From: Bacillota bacterium | GTDB taxonomy: Bacteria; Bacillota; Clostridia; Peptostreptococcales; Anaerovoracaceae | Length of the DNA: 64,000 bases | Reading direction: 5' to 3' | NCBI GenBank assembly: GCA_017557505.1 | Contig: JAFYYP010000054.1 | Coordinates: 1 to 64,000, forward strand | In this document: positions 50,343 to 57,884 of the stretch, one piece after another | Position numbering within the stretch: position 1 is the stretch's first letter | Layout: the number at the start of each line of letters is the position of its first letter | Made by a program: the position numbers and the translations under genes | The notes under the pieces: model-generated | Database searches by the model: none | What the model was told of the DNA's origin: nothing | What the model saw: only the letters and a program-made list of their open reading frames with translations

Positions 50343-51647
50343 ATGAATTTAGTCAGCGAGATCAAAGGAAGCCATCTGTGGTTCGACGGCTGTGACACCG
50401 TAGAACTGGCCAAGGAATACGGAACGCCTCTGTACGTGTATTCCAAGACGGACATCGTCGCAAGGATCAACGAACTGAAGGAGTGCTTCATCAAGCCTTA
50501 TCCGAAGAACCGCATCGCGTATGCCGCGAAGGCGTTCTGCTGCATGGGCATCTATAAGCTGTGCGAGAACGAAGGGATCTCCATGGACGTCGTATCCGGC
50601 GGCGAGCTGTACACAGCCATGAAGGCCGGCATCGACCCGAAGAAGCTCGAATTCAACGGCAACAACAAGCTGCCGAAGGAACTCGAAGCTGCCATCGATT
50701 ACGGCGTAGAGCGCATCATCATCGACGGCGAGCAGGAGCTGGCCCTCATCGAGCAGATCTGCGAAAAGCTGAATAAGAAGACAGATATCCTCATCCGCGT
50801 CACGCCGTGCGTCGAAGTCGATACCCACGACTTTATCGTGACCGGTCGCAAGGACTCCAAGTTCGGTCTGAACATCGAGCCCGAATTCATCTATCCGTAC
50901 ATCCAGAAGGCGATCAACTCCAAGTGGGCGCGCTTCCACGGCTTCCACTTCCACCTCGGATCCCAGCTGTTCGACGTCAAGCCGTTCCTCGACGCGACCG
51001 ACGTCATGCTCGACCTGATGAAGGAGACGAGAGAACGCTTCGGCTTCACGGTCGACGAAATGAACATCGGCGGCGGCCCCGGCGTCACCTATACCACCGA
51101 AGAGAGACCCCCGTACAGCTACTTCTACACCCCGGTGCTCGAGAAGATCGCGGCCTGGAGCAAGGCGGAGAACTTCGAGATGCCCACGGTCATCTGTGAA
51201 CCGGGCAGATCCCTCGTCGCCGAAGGCGGCATCCAGCTGTACACCGTCGGCATGACGAAGACCGTCACCGGTATCCGCAAGTACGCAGCCATCGACGGCG
51301 GCATGCCCGACAACATCCGTCCGGCTCTGTACGGCGCAAAGTACAAGGGCATCGTAGCCAACCGCGCGGACGAGCCCGCGACCGAGACAGTCACGATCTG
51401 CGGCAAGTGCTGCGAAGGCGATTCCGACATGATCATCAAGGACAGCAAGTTCGCGGATCCGCACCCCGGCGACATCATCGCGGTGTTCTCCACGGGCGCA
51501 TACGGCTATTCCATGGCCAACAACTACAACCGCAACCCGTATCCCGGCGTTCTGCTGGTCGAAAAAGGCAAGGCGGAATGGATGGTCAAGCCGCAGACCT
51601 ACGAGCAGATGATCTGCTGCGACGTGATGCCCGAATCGCTGAAGTAA
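50343..51647 (+). CDS. lysA: Diaminopimelate decarboxylase
   Basis: A 434-residue PLP enzyme of the alanine-racemase fold. The start at 50343 follows AAAAGGAGCG; a frame extension to 50259 would overlap the promoter. AYAAKAFCCMGIYK has the PLP Lys; HFHLGSQLF, NIGGGPGVTY, CEPGRSLVAEGG and GKCCEGDSDMI (the C-terminal Cys/Glu of the dimer active site) are diagnostic. It converts meso-diaminopimelate to L-lysine. Not in a lysine operon here. It shares a bidirectional terminator with the convergent gene. Confidence 0.95.
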   Translation: MNLVSEIKGSHLWFDGCDTVELAKEYGTPLYVYSKTDIVARINELKECFIKPYPKNRIAYAAKAFCCMGIYKLCENEGISMDVVSGGELYTAMKAGIDPKKLEFNGNNKLPKELEAAIDYGVERIIIDGEQELALIEQICEKLNKKTDILIRVTPCVEVDTHDFIVTGRKDSKFGLNIEPEFIYPYIQKAINSKWARFHGFHFHLGSQLFDVKPFLDATDVMLDLMKETRERFGFTVDEMNIGGGPGVTYTTEERPPYSYFYTPVLEKIAAWSKAENFEMPTVICEPGRSLVAEGGIQLYTVGMTKTVTGIRKYAAIDGGMPDNIRPALYGAKYKGIVANRADEPATETVTICGKCCEGDSDMIIKDSKFADPHPGDIIAVFSTGAYGYSMANNYNRNPYPGVLLVEKGKAEWMVKPQTYEQMICCDVMPESLK

Positions 51648-51660
51648 AACAAGGCATAAG

Positions 51661-51688
51661 AAAAGCCGGCCCCGCGGGACCGGCTTTT
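51661..51688. terminator. Bidirectional intrinsic terminator
   Basis: AAAAGCCGGCCCCG pairing with CGGGACCGGCTTTT (one mismatch), between lysA and the convergent DUF308 gene. Confidence 0.9.
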
Positions 51689-51703
51689 ATATTTTCTGTC
51701 ATA

Positions 51704-53254
51704 TTACCGCTTCGTCCAATCCAAGTTGAGGGACTGCGTAAAGCGGGTGGCCTCTTTGGGATCTTTCTCGCGCAGCGGTACGTAATCGTCGCCGAACAGG
51801 TCTTCGAGCTTGAGAGCCTCGAAGGGCTTGAACGGATCGTCGCGCTCGATCTCTTTTTCCAGATCGCGGATGATATCGACGCGCTCTTCGGCTTCGCCGC
51901 CGGTCGCCTCGAGCTCGGGTTCGGGCAGCTCGACGGGTTCGAATTCCACGGTCTCCAGACCTTCTTCGATCTTCTCGATATTGATGGCGGCGCGCTTGGC
52001 CAGCGGGTCTTCGATCTCAGGCACAGTTTCTTCTTCCGCAGCGGCCGCAGCAGCCGCAGCCTCTTCCTCCAGTTTTCTGGCGCGCAGGGAAGGGATGTTC
52101 TCCGGACGGTTCCAGACCGGTGCCTTTGCTTTTTCCAACGCTTCGCGCTGCAGCTTTTCCTCCTCGGTCTCTTCCGGTTCCTCTTCCTCCGGTTCGTATG
52201 CCTGCAGTTCGTCCAGGACGCTCAGTGCTTCGTCTGACTGATCGATCTCTGCCAGCGCTTCGGCTTTTCTCTCTTCTTCTTCCGCCTGTCTGACGATCTC
52301 TCCCTTCAGGTATTCGACCGGATCCGCAGCGGCCTTGTTTCTCGACCGCAGCACCTGCGTTACAGGGAGTTCGTCCGGGTCGGCCGACAGGCCGGCCTGC
52401 ATCGTTGGCGTAATGCTCTCGTCCTCTTTTTCTTCCGGTTCTTTTTCTTCCGGAACAGGGGGTTCTTCCGCAAGCAGGTTGATCTCTTCGACTTCCTCCG
52501 CCGTGAATTCCATCGTCGTTACTGTCGCGGGTCTTCTGGCGGCGCGTCTTTCCTGCAGTTCCTGCAGCTTGGCGGCTCTCTGCTCTGCCAGTCTGCGCTT
52601 TTCCTGGCGTCTCTGCTCTTCGCGCTGTTCCTCTCTTTCGTGCCAGCTTGTCGTACGGTTGGCGTTGCGCTGCTTGCGCTCCGCTTCCTTGGCAGCCTTT
52701 CTGGCCTCTGCTCTTTCCTGCGCTTCGATCTCGCGTTCGGTCAGCTCGTGCTTGCGCATGTACATAGAGTAGATCAGCTGCGACAGACCGTTGACGATAA
52801 ACGCCGCGCCGACGAGGAACAGAGGGTTGATGTACGTCGTGAGCGAAGGCATCAGCATCAGGACACCGATGATGGTGCCGGCCAGCGCCAGCGGCATCAC
52901 CTTTGCCCAATCCTTGGGCCTGTAGCGGCTCACCGCGAAGCTCTGCGAGATGCGCGTGACGCCTGAGAGGGTCATCCATGTGCCGAAGAACAGCGTGACC
53001 ATCGCTTCCATGACTTCGTTATTGAGCACAGCGAAGCCGAACAGCGTCGTGACCATGCCTTCGACCAGCACGGTGTCGGGCAGACGGCCGACTTTGCCGG
53101 AAATGATGTACGCGCCGAGGATGCACATGCCGGAGATGAGCATGACAAGGCCAAGCACAAAGGCGAGCCCTGTGAAAGCGTTCGTATAAAAGGCGAATGT
53201 GAAGGCACCTGCGATCGCGAGCAGCATGCCGGATATGACAACGAGGATCCTCAT
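51704..53254 (-). CDS. DUF308 (HdeD-like) membrane protein with long charged tail
   Basis: A 516-residue protein. Residues 1 to about 165 contain about six hydrophobic helices in the DUF308/HdeD pattern (GLAFVLGLVMLISGMCILGA, FFGTWMTLSGVTRISQSFAV, INPLFLVGAAFIVNGLSQLI). The remaining 350 residues are soluble and highly charged: an Arg/Glu/Gln-rich probable coiled coil (about 170-240), then long Glu/Pro/Ala-rich low-complexity segments with a run of nine alanines. The C terminus FTQSLNLDWTKR is less biased. HdeD proteins are usually about 180 residues, so the tail is an addition. Function unknown; possibly a membrane-anchored cytoplasmic scaffold. Confidence 0.8.
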   Translation of the reverse strand: MRILVVISGMLLAIAGAFTFAFYTNAFTGLAFVLGLVMLISGMCILGAYIISGKVGRLPDTVLVEGMVTTLFGFAVLNNEVMEAMVTLFFGTWMTLSGVTRISQSFAVSRYRPKDWAKVMPLALAGTIIGVLMLMPSLTTYINPLFLVGAAFIVNGLSQLIYSMYMRKHELTEREIEAQERAEARKAAKEAERKQRNANRTTSWHEREEQREEQRRQEKRRLAEQRAAKLQELQERRAARRPATVTTMEFTAEEVEEINLLAEEPPVPEEKEPEEKEDESITPTMQAGLSADPDELPVTQVLRSRNKAAADPVEYLKGEIVRQAEEEERKAEALAEIDQSDEALSVLDELQAYEPEEEEPEETEEEKLQREALEKAKAPVWNRPENIPSLRARKLEEEAAAAAAAAEEETVPEIEDPLAKRAAINIEKIEEGLETVEFEPVELPEPELEATGGEAEERVDIIRDLEKEIERDDPFKPFEALKLEDLFGDDYVPLREKDPKEATRFTQSLNLDWTKR

Positions 53255-53280
53255 AACAGTTCCTTTCTGAAAACTAAATA

Positions 53281-53309
53281 ATTATATAGAAAGCAGAGGC
53301 ATAAGTCAA
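53281..53309 (-). promoter_or_regulatory. Promoter of the DUF308 gene
   Basis: On the minus strand TTGACT (53309-53304), 17 bases, TATAAT (53286-53281), close to consensus, 27 bases before the start codon. Confidence 0.75.
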
Positions 53310-53382
53310 ATCGCCTTGCAAGCGGGGCGGGTTTGTATTATCCTAAAACCATCAGTAATTCATGTGGACAGGAGGGGAACCC

Positions 53383-54252
53383 ATGACAGAATACAGACCG
53401 ATCAAAGAAGGCAAAGTACGCGAGATCTACGACATCGGAGACTATCTGATCCTGGTCGCGACCGACCGCATCAGCTGCTTCGACGTGATCCTGCACAACA
53501 CCGTAAATCTGAAGGGCAAAGTGCTGACCCAGATGTCGAAATTCTGGTTCGACCTGACGAAGGACATCGTGCCCAACCACATGGTCTCCACGGACGTGAA
53601 CGACATGCCGGAGTTCTTCCGCCAGCCCCGTTTCGACGGCAACAGCATGATGGTGAAGAAGCTGACGATGCTCCCGGTCGAATGCGTCGTGCGCGGCTAC
53701 ATCACCGGCAGCGGCTGGGCCAACTATCAGAAGGACGGCACGGTCTGCGGCATCGAACTGCCGAAGGGCCTGAAAGAATCCGAAAAGCTGCCCGAACCAA
53801 TCTATACGCCTTCCACGAAGGCCGATCTCGGCGACCACGACATGAACATTTCGTTCATGGAGAGCGTGATGTGGCTGGAGGACCGTTTCCCGGGCCACGG
53901 ATACGAATACGCCGCGAAACTGCGCGACCTGACGCTGGCGCTGTACAAGAAGTGCGCGGCGTACGCGCTCGAAAGAGGCATCATCATCGCAGACACGAAG
54001 TTCGAATTCGGTCTGAACGAGGACGGCGAAGTCGTGCTGGGCGACGAGATGCTCACGCCCGACAGCTCCCGCTTCTGGCCGCTCGAAGGCTACGAAGCCG
54101 GCAGGAGCCAGCCGTCCTTCGACAAGCAGTTCGCCCGCGACTGGCTGAAGGCCAACGACCACGACTGGACGCTGCCGCAGGACATCGTCGACAAGACGAT
54201 CGAAAAATACCTGCAGGGCTACGAGCTGCTCACCGGCAAGCCGCTGGAATAA
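53383..54252 (+). CDS. purC: Phosphoribosylaminoimidazole-succinocarboxamide synthase
   Basis: A 289-residue SAICAR synthase joining CAIR and aspartate with ATP in purine synthesis. The start at 53383 follows AGGAGGGG. KEGKVREIYDIGDYLILVATDRISCFD, PVECVVRGYITGSGW, IADTKFEFGLNEDGEVVLGDE and LTPDSSRFWP are family signatures. Length is of the longer (about 290) type. It is alone, not inside a pur cluster. A possible but weak promoter (TTGCAA at 53316, TATTAT at 53336) lies upstream. Confidence 0.96.
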   Translation: MTEYRPIKEGKVREIYDIGDYLILVATDRISCFDVILHNTVNLKGKVLTQMSKFWFDLTKDIVPNHMVSTDVNDMPEFFRQPRFDGNSMMVKKLTMLPVECVVRGYITGSGWANYQKDGTVCGIELPKGLKESEKLPEPIYTPSTKADLGDHDMNISFMESVMWLEDRFPGHGYEYAAKLRDLTLALYKKCAAYALERGIIIADTKFEFGLNEDGEVVLGDEMLTPDSSRFWPLEGYEAGRSQPSFDKQFARDWLKANDHDWTLPQDIVDKTIEKYLQGYELLTGKPLE

Positions 54253-54265
54253 AACAAAAAACGGC

Positions 54266-54332
54266 AAGACCGCTCCCCTGTGGTTTTGCGCGAACAAATG
54301 AATTTATCAATAAGGATGCGGGCAGCGGTCTT
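54266..54332 (+). other. Long inverted repeat after purC
   Basis: AAGACCGCTCCCC (54266-54278) pairs with GGGCAGCGGTCTT (54320-54332), one mismatch, across a 41-base loop. No T-run follows directly, so terminator function is uncertain. The rest of 54333-54407 holds only a short CCCATAAATGGG palindrome and the ribosome site of the next gene. Confidence 0.35.
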
Positions 54333-54407
54333 CTGTTGTCCGTATCGTAACACTTGTAAAGTCCCATAAATGGGTCAAAAGAAAGGAAAAAGGAGTAAAA
54401 GTTAGAG

Positions 54408-55319
54408 ATGGAAGGACTTATTTTCGGAATCGTAATCATTATCCTGCTCATCATCCTTGCGATCCGCTGCATCTGCATCGTACCGCAGGCAAGCGCCTGG
54501 ATCGTGGAAGCGCTGGGTCAGTACAGAGCGACGTGGGGCGCAGGCCTGCACTTCAAGGTGCCCATCATCCACAGAGTCGTTAAGAAGGTGTCCCTGAAAG
54601 AACAGGTCGCGGACTTCGAACCGCAGCCCGTTATCACGAAGGATAACGTCACCATGATGGTCGACTCCGTCGTATTCTTCTATATTTTCGACGCCAAGCT
54701 GTTCGCCTACGGCGTGGAAAGACCGATCGCCGCGATCGAGAACTTGTCCGCGACGACCCTGCGTAACATCATCGGTTCCATGACCCTCGACGAAACGCTG
54801 ACGAGCCGCGACGACATCAACAGCCGCATCACCGCCATCCTGGACAACGCTACGGACAAGTGGGGCATCAAGGTGAGCCGCGTCGAAGTCAAGAACATCG
54901 CGCCGCCCAGAAGCATCCAGGAAGCGATGGAAAAGCAGATGAAGGCAGAACGTGAAAAGAGAGAAGCGATCCTGACCGCCGAAGGTAAGAAGCAGAGCGC
55001 CATCACGCTCGCCGAAGGTGAAAAGGAAGCTGCGATCCTGCGTGCAGAAGCCGTCAAGCAGCAGCGCATCCGCGAGGCAGAAGGTGAAGCGGAAGCCCTG
55101 CTCGCCGTCCAGAAGGCCAGAGCGGAAGGTATCCGCATGATCAACGACGCATCCCCGTCTGCAGGCTATCTGACCATGGAGAGCTACAAGGCTGCCGAAA
55201 AGATGGCGGACGGCCAGGCCACGAAGATCATCGTGCCCTCCGACATCGCCAACCTCGCCGGCACGCTCGGCGCGCTGTCCGCAGTCGTAAAGGAACCCGG
55301 CGAAGCCAAGGGAGAGTAA
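54408..55319 (+). CDS. SPFH/band 7 (stomatin/QmcA-like) membrane protein
   Basis: A 303-residue protein with one N-terminal transmembrane helix (about residues 3-22), then the band 7 domain (CIVPQASAWIVEALGQYRATWGAG, DNVTMMVDSVVFFYIFD, AIENLSATTLRNIIGSMTLDE), a long coiled coil (AEREKREAILTAEGKKQSAI onward) and a C-terminal oligomerisation segment. Such proteins form ring-like scaffolds in membrane microdomains and often act with proteases. The spacing from AGGAG (54391) to the ATG is long, about 12 bases. The small membrane protein that follows after 3 bases may be its partner. Confidence 0.92.
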   Translation: MEGLIFGIVIIILLIILAIRCICIVPQASAWIVEALGQYRATWGAGLHFKVPIIHRVVKKVSLKEQVADFEPQPVITKDNVTMMVDSVVFFYIFDAKLFAYGVERPIAAIENLSATTLRNIIGSMTLDETLTSRDDINSRITAILDNATDKWGIKVSRVEVKNIAPPRSIQEAMEKQMKAEREKREAILTAEGKKQSAITLAEGEKEAAILRAEAVKQQRIREAEGEAEALLAVQKARAEGIRMINDASPSAGYLTMESYKAAEKMADGQATKIIVPSDIANLAGTLGALSAVVKEPGEAKGE

Positions 55320-55322
55320 CCG

Positions 55323-55805
55323 ATGGATATCAACTATTTCTTTGATATCATCTCCGGCATCATCGCGTTCATCATGGGCTTCATTCCGCTGATCGTGATC
55401 GTGTTCATCCTGACGAGGTTGAGCAAGGCCGCGAAGACGCAGCAGCGCTCCACGGGCGACCCGAACGTGTGGCTGCAGCGTCAGCAGGAGCAGCAGGCGA
55501 AACAGAGCCAGCCGCGCCAGGTGAAGAGTTTGAAGAAGGGCTCGTCCAAGTCTCTGTTCGGCCAGCCGGTCGCAGCGCCGAAGGCGGAGGCAGGGGGAAC
55601 GCTTGCAGAGACGTTCATGAAGGACGACCGCGAGCACGACTGGCTTGCCCGCCAGATGCGCGAAGAGGCGAAGATCCTGCGCCGCGGCGACATGCTGGAC
55701 CTGGGCGCGTCCCACGAGGCCAGCTGCGACGCCGACGTGCTGAAGAAGTACCACCTGTACCTGGAGCACGACGACAGCGTGGACAGCGGGGAGTACAAGT
55801 ATTAG
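55323..55805 (+). CDS. Small membrane protein, partner of the SPFH gene, unknown function
   Basis: A 160-residue protein. One N-terminal hydrophobic helix (about residues 8-32, IISGIIAFIMGFIPLIVIVF) is followed by a basic Gln-rich region (QRQQEQQAKQSQPRQ) and an acidic, charged C terminus (MKDDREHDWLARQMREEAKI). It starts 3 bases after the SPFH stop. It lacks the usual NfeD fold as far as can be seen, although NfeD proteins commonly accompany SPFH proteins. I do not recognise a family. Terminator follows. Confidence 0.8.
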   Translation: MDINYFFDIISGIIAFIMGFIPLIVIVFILTRLSKAAKTQQRSTGDPNVWLQRQQEQQAKQSQPRQVKSLKKGSSKSLFGQPVAAPKAEAGGTLAETFMKDDREHDWLARQMREEAKILRRGDMLDLGASHEASCDADVLKKYHLYLEHDDSVDSGEYKY

Positions 55806-55816
55806 ACAAGGCATTC

Positions 55817-55845
55817 AAACCGGGGCTTTCAGGCCCCGGTTTTTG
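55817..55845 (+). terminator. Terminator of the SPFH operon
   Basis: AAACCGGGGC and its complement around a 6-base loop, then TTTTT, 12 bases after the stop codon. Confidence 0.92.
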
Positions 55846-55875
55846 CGTGCGAAATATTTTTTTTGAAAAAGGGTG

Positions 55876-55904
55876 TTGACAAATATATCGTCTGCCGATA
55901 TACT
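55876..55904 (+). promoter_or_regulatory. padR promoter
   Basis: TTGACA (55876-55881), exactly 17 bases, TATACT (55899-55904): one of the strongest consensus promoters in the window. It is overlapped by the PadR-type operator. Confidence 0.85.
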
Positions 55905-55936
55905 CTAATCACGATATATCGAGCGACGATATAACG
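55884..55936. promoter_or_regulatory. PadR operator array
   Basis: TATATCG-TCTGC-CGATATA (55884-55902) is an inverted repeat that covers the promoter spacer and part of the -10. The palindrome CGATATATCG (55912-55921) and a related CGATATAACG (55927-55936) follow. ATATCG/CGATAT half-sites are what PadR-type repressors usually bind, so autorepression is likely. Confidence 0.75.
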
Positions 55937-55960
55937 AGTCGCGATAGAAAGGAAATATAC

Positions 55961-56284
55961 ATGGTCGAGAATATAGCATTGACAGAGTCCACGTACTACA
56001 TCCTCCTCTCGCTGGTCAGTCCGCAGCACGGCTACGGGATCATGCAGCAGGCGGAGGAGCTGTCCAAAGGCCGGGTGAGGCTGGCGGCAGGCACGCTGTA
56101 CGGCGCGCTGAGCGCGATGGTGGACAAGGGCTGGATCGAGCAGCTGCCCGTGGAGAGCGGCAGCCGCAAGAAGGAATACCAGCTGACGGAAAAGGGCCGG
56201 GTCATCCTGGAAAAGGAAGTGGCACGGCTGAGAGAACTGGCGGATAACGGGGAGCGCATTCTGGGAAAGGCGCAGGAGGAATAA
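55961..56284 (+). CDS. PadR family transcriptional regulator
   Basis: A 107-residue winged-helix repressor (PadR subfamily s2, without the long C-terminal helical domain). STYYILLSLVSPQHGYGIMQQ is the N-terminal helix pair; GTLYGALSAMVDKGWIEQL the recognition and wing region; KEYQLTEKGRVILEKE follows. It most likely represses its own strong promoter and the DUF2812 gene 1 base downstream, with release by an unknown ligand. GAAAGGAAA precedes the ATG. Confidence 0.93.
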   Translation: MVENIALTESTYYILLSLVSPQHGYGIMQQAEELSKGRVRLAAGTLYGALSAMVDKGWIEQLPVESGSRKKEYQLTEKGRVILEKEVARLRELADNGERILGKAQEE

Positions 56285-56285
56285 G

Positions 56286-56792
56286 ATGAGCGAGAGAAAA
56301 ACGGTCAGAAAATGGTTCTGGGTATGGGATTTCGATAAGGAAGAACGCTGGCTGAACGAAATGGCCCTCGAAGGCTGGGTGCTGGACGGCGTGGGCTGGT
56401 GCACGTATCACTTCAAGAAGTGTGAACCGGGCGAATACACGGTGCGCCTGGAGATGAGACCGTACGACGAAGGGTACGTGAGCTTCATGGAGGAGACCGG
56501 CGCGGAATTCGTAGGCCGTATGATGATGTGGATCTACTTCCGCAAGAAGGCGGCGGACGGCGCGTTCGATCTGTATTCTGACATCGATTCCAAGATCGCG
56601 CATCTGGACCGCATCGGTAAGATGCTGGCGATCATCGGCGGTGCGAATCTTGCCATAGGCATCCTCAATTCATTCAATCCTTCACATGTCGGCTGGCTCA
56701 ATCTGGTCGTCGCTACAGTGCTGATGTACGGCCTCGGCCGCATCCACGGCAAGAAGGAAGCGCTGGAACGGGACAGACAACTGAGAGAATAG
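56286..56792 (+). CDS. DUF2812 domain membrane protein
   Basis: A 168-residue protein. The N-terminal part KWFWVWDFDKEERWLNEMALEGW is the DUF2812 signature; two hydrophobic helices follow in the C-terminal part (MLAIIGGANLAIGILN and WLNLVVATVLMYGLG). PadR-DUF2812 pairs are common in Firmicutes; the role is unknown, perhaps in the response to a membrane-active compound that the PadR protein senses. One base separates it from padR. Confidence 0.9.
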   Translation: MSERKTVRKWFWVWDFDKEERWLNEMALEGWVLDGVGWCTYHFKKCEPGEYTVRLEMRPYDEGYVSFMEETGAEFVGRMMMWIYFRKKAADGAFDLYSDIDSKIAHLDRIGKMLAIIGGANLAIGILNSFNPSHVGWLNLVVATVLMYGLGRIHGKKEALERDRQLRE

Positions 56793-56810
56793 GGGTATAC
56801 GATACAATAA

Positions 56811-56841
56811 AAAAGCCTCCGGATCGGATCCGGAGGCTTTT
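56811..56841. terminator. Bidirectional intrinsic terminator
   Basis: AAAAGCCTCCGGATC and its complement around a central base, ending in TTTT, between the DUF2812 gene and the convergent GNAT gene. Confidence 0.92.
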
Positions 56842-56848
56842 CTCTTGC

Positions 56849-57364
56849 TTATAATTCGATCCAGTACCGGCGCGTCAGGATCTGTCTGCCGAACTCGAAG
56901 TTCTCGACCTTGTTCTCGAGCACGCCGCCGTTCGCCTCGATGACTTTTGCGGAGCGGATATTGTCGTCGTCGCAGGTAACGAGCACCTTGCCGCCTTCGA
57001 TCACATCGCGCAGATGCGCGCGGCAGTAGTCCAGCGCCAGCGCGAGCTGCAGGTTGCCATAGCCCTTGCCGCGTTCGGTCGGACGGATCATGTAGCCGAT
57101 GTGGCCGCCGAACTGCATCAGGTGGGGCACCAGCCAGTGGCGGATGTTGACCCGGCCGATGAACTTATCGCCGTCCACGAGCCACAGCGTCGTGGCGGGC
57201 ACCCAGCCTTCGGGCAGCCCTTCGCCTTTTCGCTCGTTTTCGGCGGACTCGACCGCGATATCGGGCTCTTTCAGCATCTTTTCCAGATCGTCTGATGCCA
57301 GTTCCTCCGCGTAAGCTTCGCGGTAGGAGGGCAGATACTTTTCGTGCGGATAGACGAGTTCCAT
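56849..57364 (-). CDS. GNAT family N-acetyltransferase
   Basis: A 171-residue acetyltransferase. HIGYMIRPTERGKGYGNLQLAL is the acetyl-CoA binding loop and TCDDDNIRSAKVIEANGGVLEN the C-terminal motif. The N terminus (MELVYPHEKYLPSYREAY) resembles the group of small-molecule acetyltransferases often seen near housekeeping genes. Acceptor unknown. It lies 10 bases behind yqeY and is co-transcribed with it. Confidence 0.9.
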   Translation of the reverse strand: MELVYPHEKYLPSYREAYAEELASDDLEKMLKEPDIAVESAENERKGEGLPEGWVPATTLWLVDGDKFIGRVNIRHWLVPHLMQFGGHIGYMIRPTERGKGYGNLQLALALDYCRAHLRDVIEGGKVLVTCDDDNIRSAKVIEANGGVLENKVENFEFGRQILTRRYWIEL

Positions 57365-57374
57365 GGGTCAGCCT

Positions 57375-57812
57375 CTATTTGCACAGTTCTCCGACGACGC
57401 CGGAGATGACCTTGCCGTCTGCCTTGCCCTTGAGGTCAGCCATGACGGTCTTCATGATCATGCCGCGATTTTTGGTCGCGATCACGTCGGCATACTTTTC
57501 CTTCAGCAGCGCCTCGACTTCTTCAGCGGACATCATCTTCGGGGCGAATTCCTCGACGACCGCCAGATGCGCCTTGTATTTCTCCAGCAGATCCTGTCGG
57601 CTCTCCGGGCAGGTGTCGACCTGTTCCTTCGCGCTCTTGGCTTCCTTCAGGATGGCCTGCGTGACCAGGTCTTCGGGGATCTCTTCGCGGCATCCCGCGT
57701 CGATGGCAGCCTTCTTGACTGCCGCTACGAGCAGGGAGATGGATTCTTTTCTTTCTTTCTGACCGGCTTTGAGGGCCTTGATCATTTCAGCTTGCAGTGC
57801 TTTGAATTCCAT
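57375..57812 (-). CDS. GatB/YqeY domain-containing protein
   Basis: A 145-residue YqeY protein, related to the tail domain of the amidotransferase subunit GatB. The N-terminal QAEMIKALKAGQKERKESI and the C-terminal TKNRGMIMKTVMADLKGKADGK are conserved. These proteins may interact with tRNA-dependent amidotransferase or tRNA; the function is not settled. First gene of a two-gene minus-strand unit; GGAGG precedes the ATG. Confidence 0.92.
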   Translation of the reverse strand: MEFKALQAEMIKALKAGQKERKESISLLVAAVKKAAIDAGCREEIPEDLVTQAILKEAKSAKEQVDTCPESRQDLLEKYKAHLAVVEEFAPKMMSAEEVEALLKEKYADVIATKNRGMIMKTVMADLKGKADGKVISGVVGELCK

Positions 57813-57872
57813 ATGTGAATACCTCCATTACTGTTTTATGGAATTATTCTACCACGATTTGGCGAAATCGTT

Positions 57873-57878
57873 TAAAAT
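57873..57878 (+). promoter_or_regulatory. -10 box close to the start codon of the BaiN-like gene
   Basis: TAAAAT ends only 6 bases before the ATG at 57885, and no ribosome binding site is present. If used, the transcript would be leaderless. The -35 region is poor. Confidence 0.4.
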
Positions 57879-57884
57879 ATTCGT

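Noticed and set aside
49194..51688. Near-identical terminators at 49194-49222 and 51661-51688 as borders of a mobile segment
   Set aside because: The similarity is limited to the GC hairpin, which is a common terminator form here; the flanks do not match, unlike the 38-bp units at 1354 and 3306.
54266..54332. purC terminator
   Set aside because: The stem is good but the loop is 41 bases and no T-run follows; kept only as a low-confidence inverted repeat.
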